Shown: one piece after another, positions 32,894 through 42,727 of the stretch | Position numbering within the stretch: the stretch's first letter is position 1 | Layout: each line of letters starts with the position of its first letter | From: Chondrosia reniformis | Taxonomy: Eukaryota > Porifera > Demospongiae > Chondrillida > Chondrillidae | Length of the DNA: 64,000 bases | Direction: 5' to 3' | Assembly (NCBI GenBank): GCA_947172415.1 | Contig: OX359193.1 | Coordinates: forward strand, 5,388,501-5,452,500 | Notes under the pieces: model-generated | The model's input: the letters and a program-made list of their open reading frames with translations, nothing else | Told to the model about the DNA's origin: nothing | Database searches by the model: none | Position numbers and translations under genes: made by a program

Positions 32894-33672
32894 ATTTGTT
32901 TGTTTACCGTTTCCAAGGTGTTCAGGATGGACTGTCTAAACATAGAGAGTCCATAGTTTCTAGCATCATGTATACAATAATTGATGAACCCTCGGTCACA
33001 GGGGTAATAAAATCATGTAGAGAGCTCGAGAAAACGTATTGTTTTACAATAAAATCATGATATATGTTGTATTAAAAGGTAATTAATGTTTAATATTGCA
33101 TAAAATTACAGTATAGAAATTCTGGAGGTATATAGTCTAAGGGCTTAAGTAAATAACACCTCGCAGTGATAGCGTCCATGCAGGGAATGGTTTTGCCTTC
33201 TAAATGTACCAGTAAATGTAACAATTTTGCTTCATGTAGAAACTTAGCCTACTTCCTAGTTAGGAAGAAATTATGAATAATGACAATTTAGCTAAAGATT
33301 ATTGATTTATGTGTAAAAATTGAATACAGTACACTGAATAGGTGTTTTTCTACCATCCTTTTTGGTATTCAAAACATTCATCTTATTGTAATGACCATGG
33401 CTTCATGATCAATTTCAGTCTTCAAAATCATTGACTATTCAACTGATACATGAGTGTTTGGAATGCTTTCAGTGTAGTTTATAATAAGCAAAACAAATAT
33501 TATATTACGTGAAGATAGGTACGTATACATATGTATATACATATTGGTGTGCAGATGTGTACAATTATCTATAGTATATAAATATATTCACGTTTAACAC
33601 ATTCTTTAATATATAGCTATGTATATATATATGCTGTGATACACATAGTGTGAGATATTTTATAGTGCAGTC
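32894..33672. other. Intergenic region upstream of the first large membrane protein gene
   Basis: From about 33198 the sequence is duplicated at 42184 onward, so it is the conserved 5' flank of both paralogues. TA-rich stretches, no specific promoter element called. Confidence 0.5.
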
Positions 33673-36600
33673 ATGACTATTTTGCCTCAGGTCCTGTTGC
33701 TACTTGTTTTAACCAGCTCCTGTTCCAAAGCTTGCAAGTGTCAGTGCAGAACCTTCTGGGTGACTCCATCTGCTGAACATTGTATATCTATCAACAGCAC
33801 TCCATGTGATACCATTGATGGATACCTCAAACAGAAGAGCAACATCTTTTCAACCTCAAATGCTACCTGGAACTTTCTGGAAGGTACACATCACTTCCTA
33901 CTTAAAAAAAGTCTTTACATTAAACAAGCAAATAATATTAATCTTTATGGAACTGGTCTTGGTTCACAGCTGGTTAACATTACCCTAAGAATTGAAAATT
34001 GCTCTAATGTCAACATCAGCAAATTAAATATATCTCAATCCACAGTAGCTCTGTATAGTGTGCATGACCTTAGTATTAGTACTACCACATTTCAAAGGTC
34101 AGATTTAACCCTGGGCATCCCCAGTGGATCCTGCAAAGTAAAACATTGCAATTTTAGAGATGGAAAGCTTCAGATGTTACAGTATTTGAAATATAACTAC
34201 AATGCATTTTCCCTGACATTGTACTTGCTTATTTATAATTCTACATTTGACTATAATATTGAATCACAACTGGAAATCATTTCTACTTCAATGGTGACAT
34301 ACAATCACACAGAAATAATTGTTGAAAACTGTTCATTAGCAGACACCAGTATTACTACTACCACCAGACATTTAAAAGGTTCTTTATCAATCAAATTATC
34401 CAACTGTCAATTCACCAGTAACAACATTGTTTTCAATTTATTACCTCTTGGAAGTTCAAGAGATATTAAACTAGACATTGCCATTAATAATTGCAAATTC
34501 AAATCAGCAGATGGTAAAGCTGTATTAATAGCCTTCCTAATTTATTACACAGTTGACCACAGTATCTACTTCACACCTAACAACCAACAAAGCTACCAAA
34601 TACCAAATATAACTGTGAACAATACAACTTTTCAAGGAGCAGCAGTACTAGTTAGAAACTTTGCTAATGTGAACCAGAAATCTACATATCCTATGCTGAC
34701 CTTTAACAACTGCACTTTTAGCTCTTATGGGAAAAACAGAATAAAAGAGACCTATATTGGTGCCCACATAACTGAATATGTGCTTGTTTTGTTAAATCTA
34801 TGGTTCCCCGTACTTTTATCAGATGTCAAGTTCACGAATAACGTAGGTGGAGCAATTCACATGTCAATGAGCAGCATTCAATCAAGAGGATACAATGAAA
34901 TATCTGACAATGTATACCAAAAGGGTGGCGATGTGGAATGTAATGGGATAGTGCGTATTTCAGGTCATGGCTCTAGAATCCTTTTGGAGGAAAACTCAGT
35001 TTTTAGTATCACTAACAACAGCGGAAGTAATTATGCATCCCTACTCTATGTTCCACTACAAACTGTCCATGGACACTTTGAAACTTTAGTAACGAATTTA
35101 ATAGGCATTCAATGGGATAACAAATGTTTCATTCAATTAATAAAAGATGGAGAATTCTTAAATAGAAAAGATCTTAATGATTTCAAAGGATCACTTGTCA
35201 TTCATAATACAGAGAGGGGATCACAAAGATCTTTCAACATATTCAATATGCACCTATTTAACTGCCATCTACACACACAAAATGGTGACTATGATCCAAT
35301 AACTATCGAAGAGCTTAAAACTATTATAGATGTAGATTCATGGAATGGAAACAGTGTAGCATCAGTGCCACACATATGTCTTCGTGATGATAAGAATCCA
35401 GATGATCAGTCACTTTGGGATTGTGGTGAGAGCAGCAATTTAACATTATCCCCAGGACAGAATGTCATTCTAAATGTCACCATTCTTAAGGACATAAATC
35501 AGACATACTATAAGAAATTCAAGTTAAAGGCATTCCTTATTAATCAAAAGGTTAAAAAATATACAATAAGTGAAAATTTTTATGTCATTGAAATACCCAA
35601 CAGAGAGATAACGAGGATGACTGAAATCACTTTAAGTATTGATCTGGGTAAACGTAGCCATACTTGCTATGACAGAACCTATGTACCACCGTTCTCCACT
35701 CACCACGTATATGTATTACAATGCCCTATGGGTTTTAAGGGAGATAAGACAACAATGAAGTGTGATTGTTCAACATTCTTAAAGAGAATGGGATTTATGT
35801 GTTTATCGACTGATCAGACAAGTGTCTTCTTCAATAATTCACTTACTTACCGCTGGATTGATTGGCAACCTGATAAAGTACGTATAAATACATATTGCTA
35901 TTACAACTTTTGCAATAGGAAATTGAGATATGGGGGCATAATTATAAAAACTGCCAAACTTGAATCAGCAATTTTCCCACAATGTAAGAAAGAAAATAAT
36001 CGTGTTGGATTTGGTTGTAGTGAGTGTCCAAAAGATTACAGTTCAGTTTTTGGTGGTTACAAGTGCACCAAATGTAAAGGACCTTGGTTTCTCTTTTTCA
36101 TTCCTTTATATGCATCTTTTGGATTACTACTAATAGCCTCACTTTTCCTTTTTAATTTGACCATTGTACAAGGAACCATCAATGGAATCAGCCTTTATGC
36201 CAACATTATGTATTTATATGAAGGCCATTTCTACTTTGATAAAGGAAGGAACTTTCAAAGAATAATATCATTCCTTAATTTTGGAAGTGGATTTGAATCT
36301 TGCTTTTATGATGGAATGGACGAATTTGCCAAAACTATATTACAGTATTTCTTTCCATTTTATCTCCTTCTTCTTGTGGTTCTCATTATTATTGGAGCTC
36401 ACAAGTTTAATTTCAGAATATTCAAAGTGGAGTTCATAGCTAAAAGGGCAGTACCAGTACTGGCAACATTGATGGTGCTAACTTACACAAGTCTCCTTGG
36501 GATAGTTAGAACTTCCCTTGGACGTAACGCTCTTTACACTCTTTATCCAAATGATCAATTTGATATGACACTTGTATGGTTGTATCAACCTAAACTCACA

Positions 36601-37479
36601 TATTTCAAAGGAAAACACTTGGTTTTGGGACTCTTAGCTATAGCTGTTACTATTTTCTACCTCATTCCACTGACTGTAGTCACACTCTTTGGAGACCTTT
36701 TGAGGAGGAATTGCATTCGTAGTTTGTGGTTTAGTCACTTTCTTGATGTATTCCATGGAGCCTATCGCTGGCCACTTGGCTTCTGGTTGGGACTGAGGTT
36801 ACTGATGAGGGTAATTTTTCTAGTTTTACAAGTTGCAACAAAGTTTAATACAGTTTACACTATTGTATTTATCAGTTTCTGCATCTTCTTCATTCTGGAG
36901 ATCCTTATTATAAAACCTTTTCACAAGAGATTTTATGTAAGTAGTTTTTCTAAACCTCAACGGAAGGGCTTGAAAAGTAAACTTGCAGGAACAGTTGAAT
37001 GGATGGTCAACCCAGTGAATAGTGATAGTTTATTTATCCTCAATATTATCATGTTTACTTCCATTCGTAACACTATCAGCTCTTTCCACTCCAGTGATCA
37101 AAATGGTGTGGATTACCGAGAAGTTTTCCTTATCTTCTTAATAGTAGGTGCCATCATTCAAATGATTGTAATTGTTGCCTTTCATGGATGGATGTATTTC
37201 CCTCTTCCTAAATGTGTCAAGGAAAGATGGCTCAAATGCAAACAACTCTTCAGTCGCCACACTGCCAAGCAAAACGACCAGGAACCATCCACACATTCAG
37301 CTGAACACTATATTGACCAGTTTCCATTTCATCACATCCACCATCTTGTAGCAGGTCTACCAGATGAGAATGAAAGCAGTACTAGTGACGAAGAGGAGAC
37401 ATCTTTATCTGCAGAAGATAGAAAAGGGATCAGTGTAGAATCTGCTGAAGGTCTAACTGACCAACTACTCCAAAAATGA
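33673..37479 (+). CDS. Large surface protein: beta-helix-like ectodomain, Cys-rich linker, about eight TM segments (paralogue 1)
   Basis: Intact 1,268-codon single-exon ORF. A signal peptide (MTILPQVLLLLVLTSSC) is followed by about 650 residues of short repeating beta strands with many N-x-S/T sites and patterns such as NNCTFSSYG and VNISKLNISQS, typical of right-handed beta-helix folds. Then comes a Cys-rich module (CSECPKDYSSVFGGYKCTKC, about residue 795) and a C-terminal half with about eight hydrophobic helices starting at LFFIPLYASFGLLL. Conserved family phrases include FESCFYDGMDEFAKT, KRAVPVLATLMVLTYTSLLG and HGAYRWPLGFWLGLRLLMR. The cytoplasmic tail is acidic and Ser-rich (ENESSTSDEEETSLS). 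This belongs to a large uncharacterised invertebrate family; function is unknown, receptor or adhesion being plausible. Nearly identical to the gene at 42728. Confidence 0.85.
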   Translation: MTILPQVLLLLVLTSSCSKACKCQCRTFWVTPSAEHCISINSTPCDTIDGYLKQKSNIFSTSNATWNFLEGTHHFLLKKSLYIKQANNINLYGTGLGSQLVNITLRIENCSNVNISKLNISQSTVALYSVHDLSISTTTFQRSDLTLGIPSGSCKVKHCNFRDGKLQMLQYLKYNYNAFSLTLYLLIYNSTFDYNIESQLEIISTSMVTYNHTEIIVENCSLADTSITTTTRHLKGSLSIKLSNCQFTSNNIVFNLLPLGSSRDIKLDIAINNCKFKSADGKAVLIAFLIYYTVDHSIYFTPNNQQSYQIPNITVNNTTFQGAAVLVRNFANVNQKSTYPMLTFNNCTFSSYGKNRIKETYIGAHITEYVLVLLNLWFPVLLSDVKFTNNVGGAIHMSMSSIQSRGYNEISDNVYQKGGDVECNGIVRISGHGSRILLEENSVFSITNNSGSNYASLLYVPLQTVHGHFETLVTNLIGIQWDNKCFIQLIKDGEFLNRKDLNDFKGSLVIHNTERGSQRSFNIFNMHLFNCHLHTQNGDYDPITIEELKTIIDVDSWNGNSVASVPHICLRDDKNPDDQSLWDCGESSNLTLSPGQNVILNVTILKDINQTYYKKFKLKAFLINQKVKKYTISENFYVIEIPNREITRMTEITLSIDLGKRSHTCYDRTYVPPFSTHHVYVLQCPMGFKGDKTTMKCDCSTFLKRMGFMCLSTDQTSVFFNNSLTYRWIDWQPDKVRINTYCYYNFCNRKLRYGGIIIKTAKLESAIFPQCKKENNRVGFGCSECPKDYSSVFGGYKCTKCKGPWFLFFIPLYASFGLLLIASLFLFNLTIVQGTINGISLYANIMYLYEGHFYFDKGRNFQRIISFLNFGSGFESCFYDGMDEFAKTILQYFFPFYLLLLVVLIIIGAHKFNFRIFKVEFIAKRAVPVLATLMVLTYTSLLGIVRTSLGRNALYTLYPNDQFDMTLVWLYQPKLTYFKGKHLVLGLLAIAVTIFYLIPLTVVTLFGDLLRRNCIRSLWFSHFLDVFHGAYRWPLGFWLGLRLLMRVIFLVLQVATKFNTVYTIVFISFCIFFILEILIIKPFHKRFYVSSFSKPQRKGLKSKLAGTVEWMVNPVNSDSLFILNIIMFTSIRNTISSFHSSDQNGVDYREVFLIFLIVGAIIQMIVIVAFHGWMYFPLPKCVKERWLKCKQLFSRHTAKQNDQEPSTHSAEHYIDQFPFHHIHHLVAGLPDENESSTSDEEETSLSAEDRKGISVESAEGLTDQLLQK

Positions 37480-37998
37480 TTAATGATTCATTAACAAAAA
37501 GCATTGACATCTTACTTTCTGCATGAAGTAAACTATAGCATGTCATATATTGCATGGTGTTCATAATACTTTGAAAGTACTAGTATTTTGTATGCTTGTT
37601 TTGCATCATGCATATGTACAGTATAATATGTTTGGTATTTTTTGATAAGCCATGACATGTACAGCAATTATGACTAAGAGGAATTGACAGGACATATCTT
37701 GTTGTACTGGAAGAGTTGACACTGCAGATTAAGAGACTTTTAATAAGAGTCAGAAACTTAAATATAGCTTCTCCAGACTATAACTTAGCATCTAAAGCAA
37801 ATTACATTCAAAATGTTACTCTCAGAGTGACCAGCTGCAGTTCTATAACAAATGGCAGTTCCAATTAAGAGTAGCCATGTATTTATATATATATAATTAT
37901 AATCAAGTACTACATGTACTACACAGTACAAGTTACAAATTTATGAGGTCCAAGTGACCCATAGGATAATCAGTATTTTAAACAGTACAAGACTTTAG
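37480..37998. other. 3' flank of paralogue 1
   Basis: AT-rich sequence duplicated, with small indels, after paralogue 2 at 46550-47192. No ORF or element recognised. Confidence 0.5.
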
Positions 37999-38266
37999 AA
38001 GGAAGGTTGCCTTCAAGATCACAGAAGCCTCGTCTTCATCCTCTGAAGGTGACAGTCCGGCACAGCAGGTGGAGGGCTCTCAACACCTCACAGTGATGGT
38101 AGACAAGCTGAAGGACTTTGTGGGCAACCCACTCTTCACCAAGGACCGAATGTACGAGAGCACACCACTTGGGGTGGTGATGGGGCTGGCATGGACTGCC
38201 ATAGGAGGCTCTGTGTTATACATCGAAACAGTTCAGTTACCTCGTTATAAGTGGAGTCGACTGTAA
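37999..38266 (+). pseudogene. LONP1: Orphan exon of mitochondrial LON protease (copy 1)
   Basis: After an acceptor-like TTTAG the frame encodes RKVAFKI, then a Ser/Glu-rich linker, KDFVGNPLFTKDRMY and LGVVMGLAWTAIGGSVLYIET. This is the start of the LON proteolytic domain (family consensus PPGVVMGLAWTxMGG). A donor-like GTTCAG follows codon ETV; the frame then reads on to a stop at 38266. No neighbouring LON exons lie on this strand. The PP of the consensus is PL here and PP in the copy at 47193. Best read as an exon copied away from a LONP1 gene before the tandem duplication. Confidence 0.8.
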
Positions 38267-38300
38267 TATGAAAGAGTACAGATTATTTGTCATTGGGTTA

Positions 38301-40148
38301 CATATAACTATAGATACGATTCTTGAGCTTCAGTCATAACTTATTTAAAATAATAGAATGTTTCGACCCATATGTCTTCATTAGCTATAATTTAAATGAG
38401 TTAAATGAGTGGGGTTAGCCTTATTAGTGGTATATGTATGAAGTGTGACAGTTAGTGATTTGTTTACTAATGATCATGAAAGGAGTTGGAAAGAGCTTCT
38501 TTCTAATTGAAAAGTAAATCATCCCGGACTGGATCTAATGTGATTCCCTGGTCCATGTTCATACATCTGCTTCTCCTGATATTTATGGCCTCTTTGATCT
38601 TCCTTTGTTTCTGATTCCTCTCTATATCCATCACTCTTGCCCCTTGCCAGTCTATATGGTGGTCATTAGTGTCAGCGTGTACAGCCAATGAGTTGTTATT
38701 ATCTCCTCTCCTTACTGCTCTTTCATTTTGTCCTTCATTGTCTTGGATGTCTCACCGATGTACACGTCCCCACATTGGCAAGGAATCTTGTAGATGATAC
38801 CTTTCCTGCAATAGGTGTCTTGACCTTCATGAGTCGTGGATCTTCAGGTTCTTGTTGTCTGGTGGATCACTTTAATTTGACCCCAATCGTGTTACAAGTT
38901 CTTTCTATTGCCTTACTGAATCCACTTATGTATGGTAGACATAGAAGAGGTACTCTCTCTGTTTGTGTTCCCATCTGCTGTGGATTGTCTTTGTCTGATC
39001 TTCGTTTCAATATTCTTCTGGTTAGGCTCTCTGGATACCCATTAAACTTGAAACCTCTTTCAAGTATTTTTTTCTCTGGTTAGGTTGTGTTCATTACATA
39101 GATCCTCGGCTCTTCTCTTTAGTGTAGTGATCACTGCAGCTTTGACCCTAGAGTGATGATTGGAATGGAAATTTAGATACCTGTTGGTATGAGTAGGCTT
39201 CCTGTAAACAGATGTTTGCAAGCTGCCATTTGTTCCCTTCTGTACTAGTGACATCTAGGAATGGAAGGGATCCTCCCTCCTCTTCCTCCATTGTATAAAA
39301 CTGTATCTCCTTTTGTTGGTTATTGATGTGCTGGAGGAAGACTTGTATTTCTTGTCGTCCATGTCCCCATATTGCAAATACACCGTCATGCAACATACCT
39401 CAACCAATCCTGGGTTTGTAGATGGTCGATTCTAAGGCAAGTTATTTGTTTGAAGTGTTCCATATACATGTATAAATTTGCTATCACTGGTGATAGCGGT
39501 GAACCCATATCTGTTCCACTAGTTTGTTCACAAGAGTTAGCAAACTGGAAGTAGGTGGAAGATAAACAAACAGTCAATAATTTGACTATACCTACAAGTG
39601 ATGCTCTCCAGATCAATGGACAATAACTGGAGGCTGACAAAACACTTAATGAAAGAACCCCTCTATTACCAGCTAGTTGTATAAATTGATTCTTCACATC
39701 AAAGCTAACAAATAGGTCTTCTGGGTTCACATTGGATTTAGTGATCTTTCTTGCAAAACCTGCAGAGTTTTTGATATGATGTATATATATGTATTGTGTT
39801 TCCATCTAATGGAGAGAGTATTCTGCTGAGTTGGCAAGATTGTAAGTTGGAGATCCAATTGATGATACAATTGGTCCATACATCTGTGTTGGCTTGCAGT
39901 GAGGTGGTGCTAATTGAAGTCTTTCTGTTCTATTAAGGAAGACTTTGTTTACTTTTCAATTAGAAAGAAGCTCTTTCCAACTCCTTTCATGATCATTAGT
40001 AAACCAATCACCAACTGTCACACCGCATACATATATACCACCACCCCATTCAATTCATTTATTGCTGATGAAGACCTATGGGTCCAAACATTCTGTTATT
40101 TAAATAAGTTGTGGCTGAAACTCAAGAATCAATCTATAGTATATAATA
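38301..40148 (-). mobile_element. Degenerate Penelope-like element (copy 1)
   Basis: Minus-strand coding remnants in order: Penelope-type reverse transcriptase (NPEDLFVSFDVKNQF, CEQTSGTDMGSPLSPVIANL, EEEGGSLPFLDV, SVYRKPTHTNRYLNFHS) followed by a broken GIY-YIG endonuclease region (AVHADTNDHHIDWQGA). Frameshifts and stops interrupt it. The ends (38301-38513 and about 39955-40148) are inverted copies of each other, and each carries a hammerhead-like core. The element also lies in the second duplication unit, so insertion predates the duplication. Confidence 0.88.
40065..40089 (+). ncRNA. Hammerhead-like core in Penelope terminal repeat
   Basis: CTGATGA, then GACC-TATG-GGTC stem II, then CAAAC where GAAAC is expected; the inverted counterpart near 38360 keeps GAAAC but has CTAATGA. 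Each copy is thus one base off the core. Penelope-like elements are known to carry minimal hammerheads in their terminal repeats. Confidence 0.45.
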
Positions 40149-40403
40149 ATATAACCAGAATCTCTTTACAAGTACATGTTCAGAGACTTAAATGCACAAT
40201 GTTACGGGTATCATGAGATATAATAGTACGTACATTTACAGACACCACATTTCCTTCACCTACTACATATCAATCCATACTCTCAAACACCAATCATTGC
40301 ACTCCAGGTTTGACTTTAAGCTAAGACTTGGCATAAGAAACATGCATGCTGAACATACACAGTATGATGACATCCTCTTGGGTGTTCCATTGGATGTTGT
40401 GTA

Positions 40404-40643
40404 GATGAACCTTTGCAAAGACATGACAGTTACATTCAAGCTTGGATGGAAAGCATAACATGACAACACTTATTATTGAGAATGAACTCAAAGCTATGAT
40501 TTAAGATGACCATCCACCATCTTCAACTTAATATATACACACATGTACACACATACCTGGAAGTAACTGATATATACAACACAATTAGCCGTGGCAGCTA
40601 TGGCACAATGTATGTATTGTGGATTAGCTGTGCCCTGTATGTA
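40404..40643. repeat. Duplicated spacer also found at 54160-54370
   Basis: Shares CAAGCTTGGATGGAAAGCAT, GATGACCATCCACCATCTTC and GGATTAGCTGTGCCCTGTAT with 54160-54370. No gene. Confidence 0.7.
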
Positions 40644-40757
40644 TCAGAGAGTACGGTAGTACTCTCTAAGTAGGAATGGCAGGAAAACAAATGACCGCCC
40701 TATCCAATGTATTAGCAAGCAACACCTCATAAATCACCAACGAGCGATTTTCGGTTA

Positions 40758-41512
40758 TACAGTGGACTCTCCATTAACGGACTCTCCCAGTAACGATCAG
40801 TCGCTTTACAACGTCCTCCACGCGGTCACGGTTTCTCCCGAGCATGACGTTAATACGTTTTTATCTCCCAAATGCGGACGCTCTCAATACCGTCCAACGG
40901 ACGCTTTAAAGTTCCCGATTGCGAACATTGCGAACAAAATTCTCTCTATGAACGGACACAAAGAAATCAATAAAAGTACCAGAAACGTCTCAAACAACAA
41001 GCAGGCTAGCTTAAATGGGTCAGAAGTTCCTTTGCACGCTGCACGTAACATTTTGGTCCAGTTAGTGTGTAGCAGCAAGGAACCTCCAGACCCAAACCCG
41101 CTCCACGATTGACTCGAGCACCAGTTATGGTTGCCGTGACGGTGTTACACTCCCTTGCTAGAAATGGAGAAAACGTTGGAGCAAGATTAGCAGGAACTCT
41201 TCCGACTATCTCGCCGTCCAGGCAAACAACCACAGCGAATCTGTCCTTTGGATTTAATGGTTCGCGCTGCAGCTGAAGTACCTGCCCTTCAAAAGGTGTC
41301 CAAACAGCTTGATAAATATGATGTAAAATAACTTACTTATTGTGGTCACTGTAGATTGGTGCTTTTGTGATTGTAGCACTTTCATTAATGGATAGTGGTG
41401 TGTTAATTTGCTTATAATATGGTTTTCTAATACTTTCTGAGTTAAGGACATTTCCATACAAAGGACAAATGCTATCGTCCCAGCCCGTCCCTTGGATGGA
41501 GAGTCCACTGTA
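40758..41512. mobile_element. Nested Tc1/mariner/pogo-type element carrying a HIRAN-like exon
   Basis: Inverted ends CAGTGGACTCTCC and GGAGAGTCCACTG flanked by TA on both sides. The empty site in the sister element (AATAACCGAATATAACCG, about 51354-51371) has a single TA, confirming a TA target duplication. No transposase is seen. On the minus strand a HIRAN-like sequence lies inside. Confidence 0.85.
41006..41310 (-). pseudogene. HIRAN-like domain fragment captured in a transposon
   Basis: The minus-strand frame reads AVWTPFEGQVLQLQREPLNP, then DRFAVVVCLDGEIVGRVPAN, LARECNTVTATITG and GLGLEVPCCYTLTG. This is the pattern of HIRAN-like domains widespread in cnidarian and sponge proteins (W-x-P ... 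REP-NP-DR-AV ... VG-VP ... GLEVPC). There is no start codon or neighbouring exons, and it sits wholly inside the nested TA-flanked element. Confidence 0.6.
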
Positions 41513-42727
41513 TTCGGTTATTTGCAGCCATTATTGCACGCTTTCCTAAATACCAAAACATGTTTCGACGCTCTATACGCTCTACAGCGTTCAAAAAGCG
41601 GCTAACCAGAAATAGACCCATTTCCAAAATTCATTTCTTCTTCTTCTTTTATTGAATAGACTAGCGCTAATATGCGAACTTATGCGGGCACGTACTAGTT
41701 ATAAATCGTCATACATATTTCGGAACTAGGGAATAGACAGCCCTAAATCTGAATGCGCTCTACAATAAGCATGTTAATTGTGAAGAGCGAAAATTGTGGT
41801 CTTCTCGGACGCCATTTTTAATTAAGAGATCATGGTTTTCGGCATATTTCTCTTGTCTAAGACGTTATTTTGAGATCTTCGCCAAGAAAACTTTTAAATC
41901 AATTTAAAACAAGTAATATTAAGAGGAAAAAAGGGGGAATACAAGTAAATAAAAAACATTTACAAAAATGATGTTAGAAGTAGTAATGGCAGTGTTCACT
42001 AATGCATCTGCAAAAAGTATCGAAACAAGACACTGATTATATGATAAGCTTTAAGGCTAATCATACAGAAGTTGCATATATACTGAAATTTAAGTAACTT
42101 AACCATACACTTCTGTGTTTGGGCGCACCATTCCTACTTAAGGTTAGTGCGCCCAAACACAGAAGTGTATGATTAAGTTACTTCTAAATGTACCAGTACA
42201 TCTAACAATTTTGCTTCGTGTAGAAACTTAGCCTACTTCCTAATTAGGAATTCAGCTAAAACTTCCATGCAATTAAAAGCTGCGATTGTCCTATTGATGA
42301 TTAACTACTTTTGCGAACGTTGCAGAGTATCAAAACATGTCTTGACATTTTTGATTGCTGATTTATGTGTAAAAATTGAATACACTGAATAGGCGGCCAT
42401 GTTTTTCTACCATCCTTTTTGGTATTCAAAACATTCATCTTATTGTAATGACCATGGCTTCATGATCAATTTCAATCTTCAAAATCATTGACTATTCAAT
42501 TGATACATGAGTGTTTAGAATGCTTTCAGTGTAGTTTATAATAAGCAAAACAAATATTATATTACGTAAAGATAGGTACGTATACATATGTGTATACATA
42601 TTGGTGTGCAGATGTGTACAATTATCTATAGTATATAAATATATTCATGTTTAACACATTCTTTAATATATATATAGCTACGTATATGCTGTGATACACA
42701 TAGTGTGAGATATTTTATAGTGCAGTC

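Larger units (their letters stand above)
33198..40403 (+). repeat. Segmental tandem duplication, unit 1
   Basis: Matches 42184-49770 over its whole length: 5' flank, large membrane protein gene, spacer, LON exon relic, Penelope-like element, and a common end at GTTCCATTGGATGTTGTGTAG. The two large ORFs differ at roughly 45-50 amino-acid positions by eye. Confidence 0.92.
40644..42139. mobile_element. TIR DNA transposon family C (copy 1, disrupted by a nested element)
   Basis: Ends with inverted AAGTAGGAATGG (40668-40679) and CCATTCCTACTT (42128-42139), preceded by the palindrome AGAGAGTACGGTAGTACTCT. An inverted, shorter relative lies at 50799-51477 and lacks the nested insertion. No transposase recognised. 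The stretch 41513-42100 is part of this element. Confidence 0.75.
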
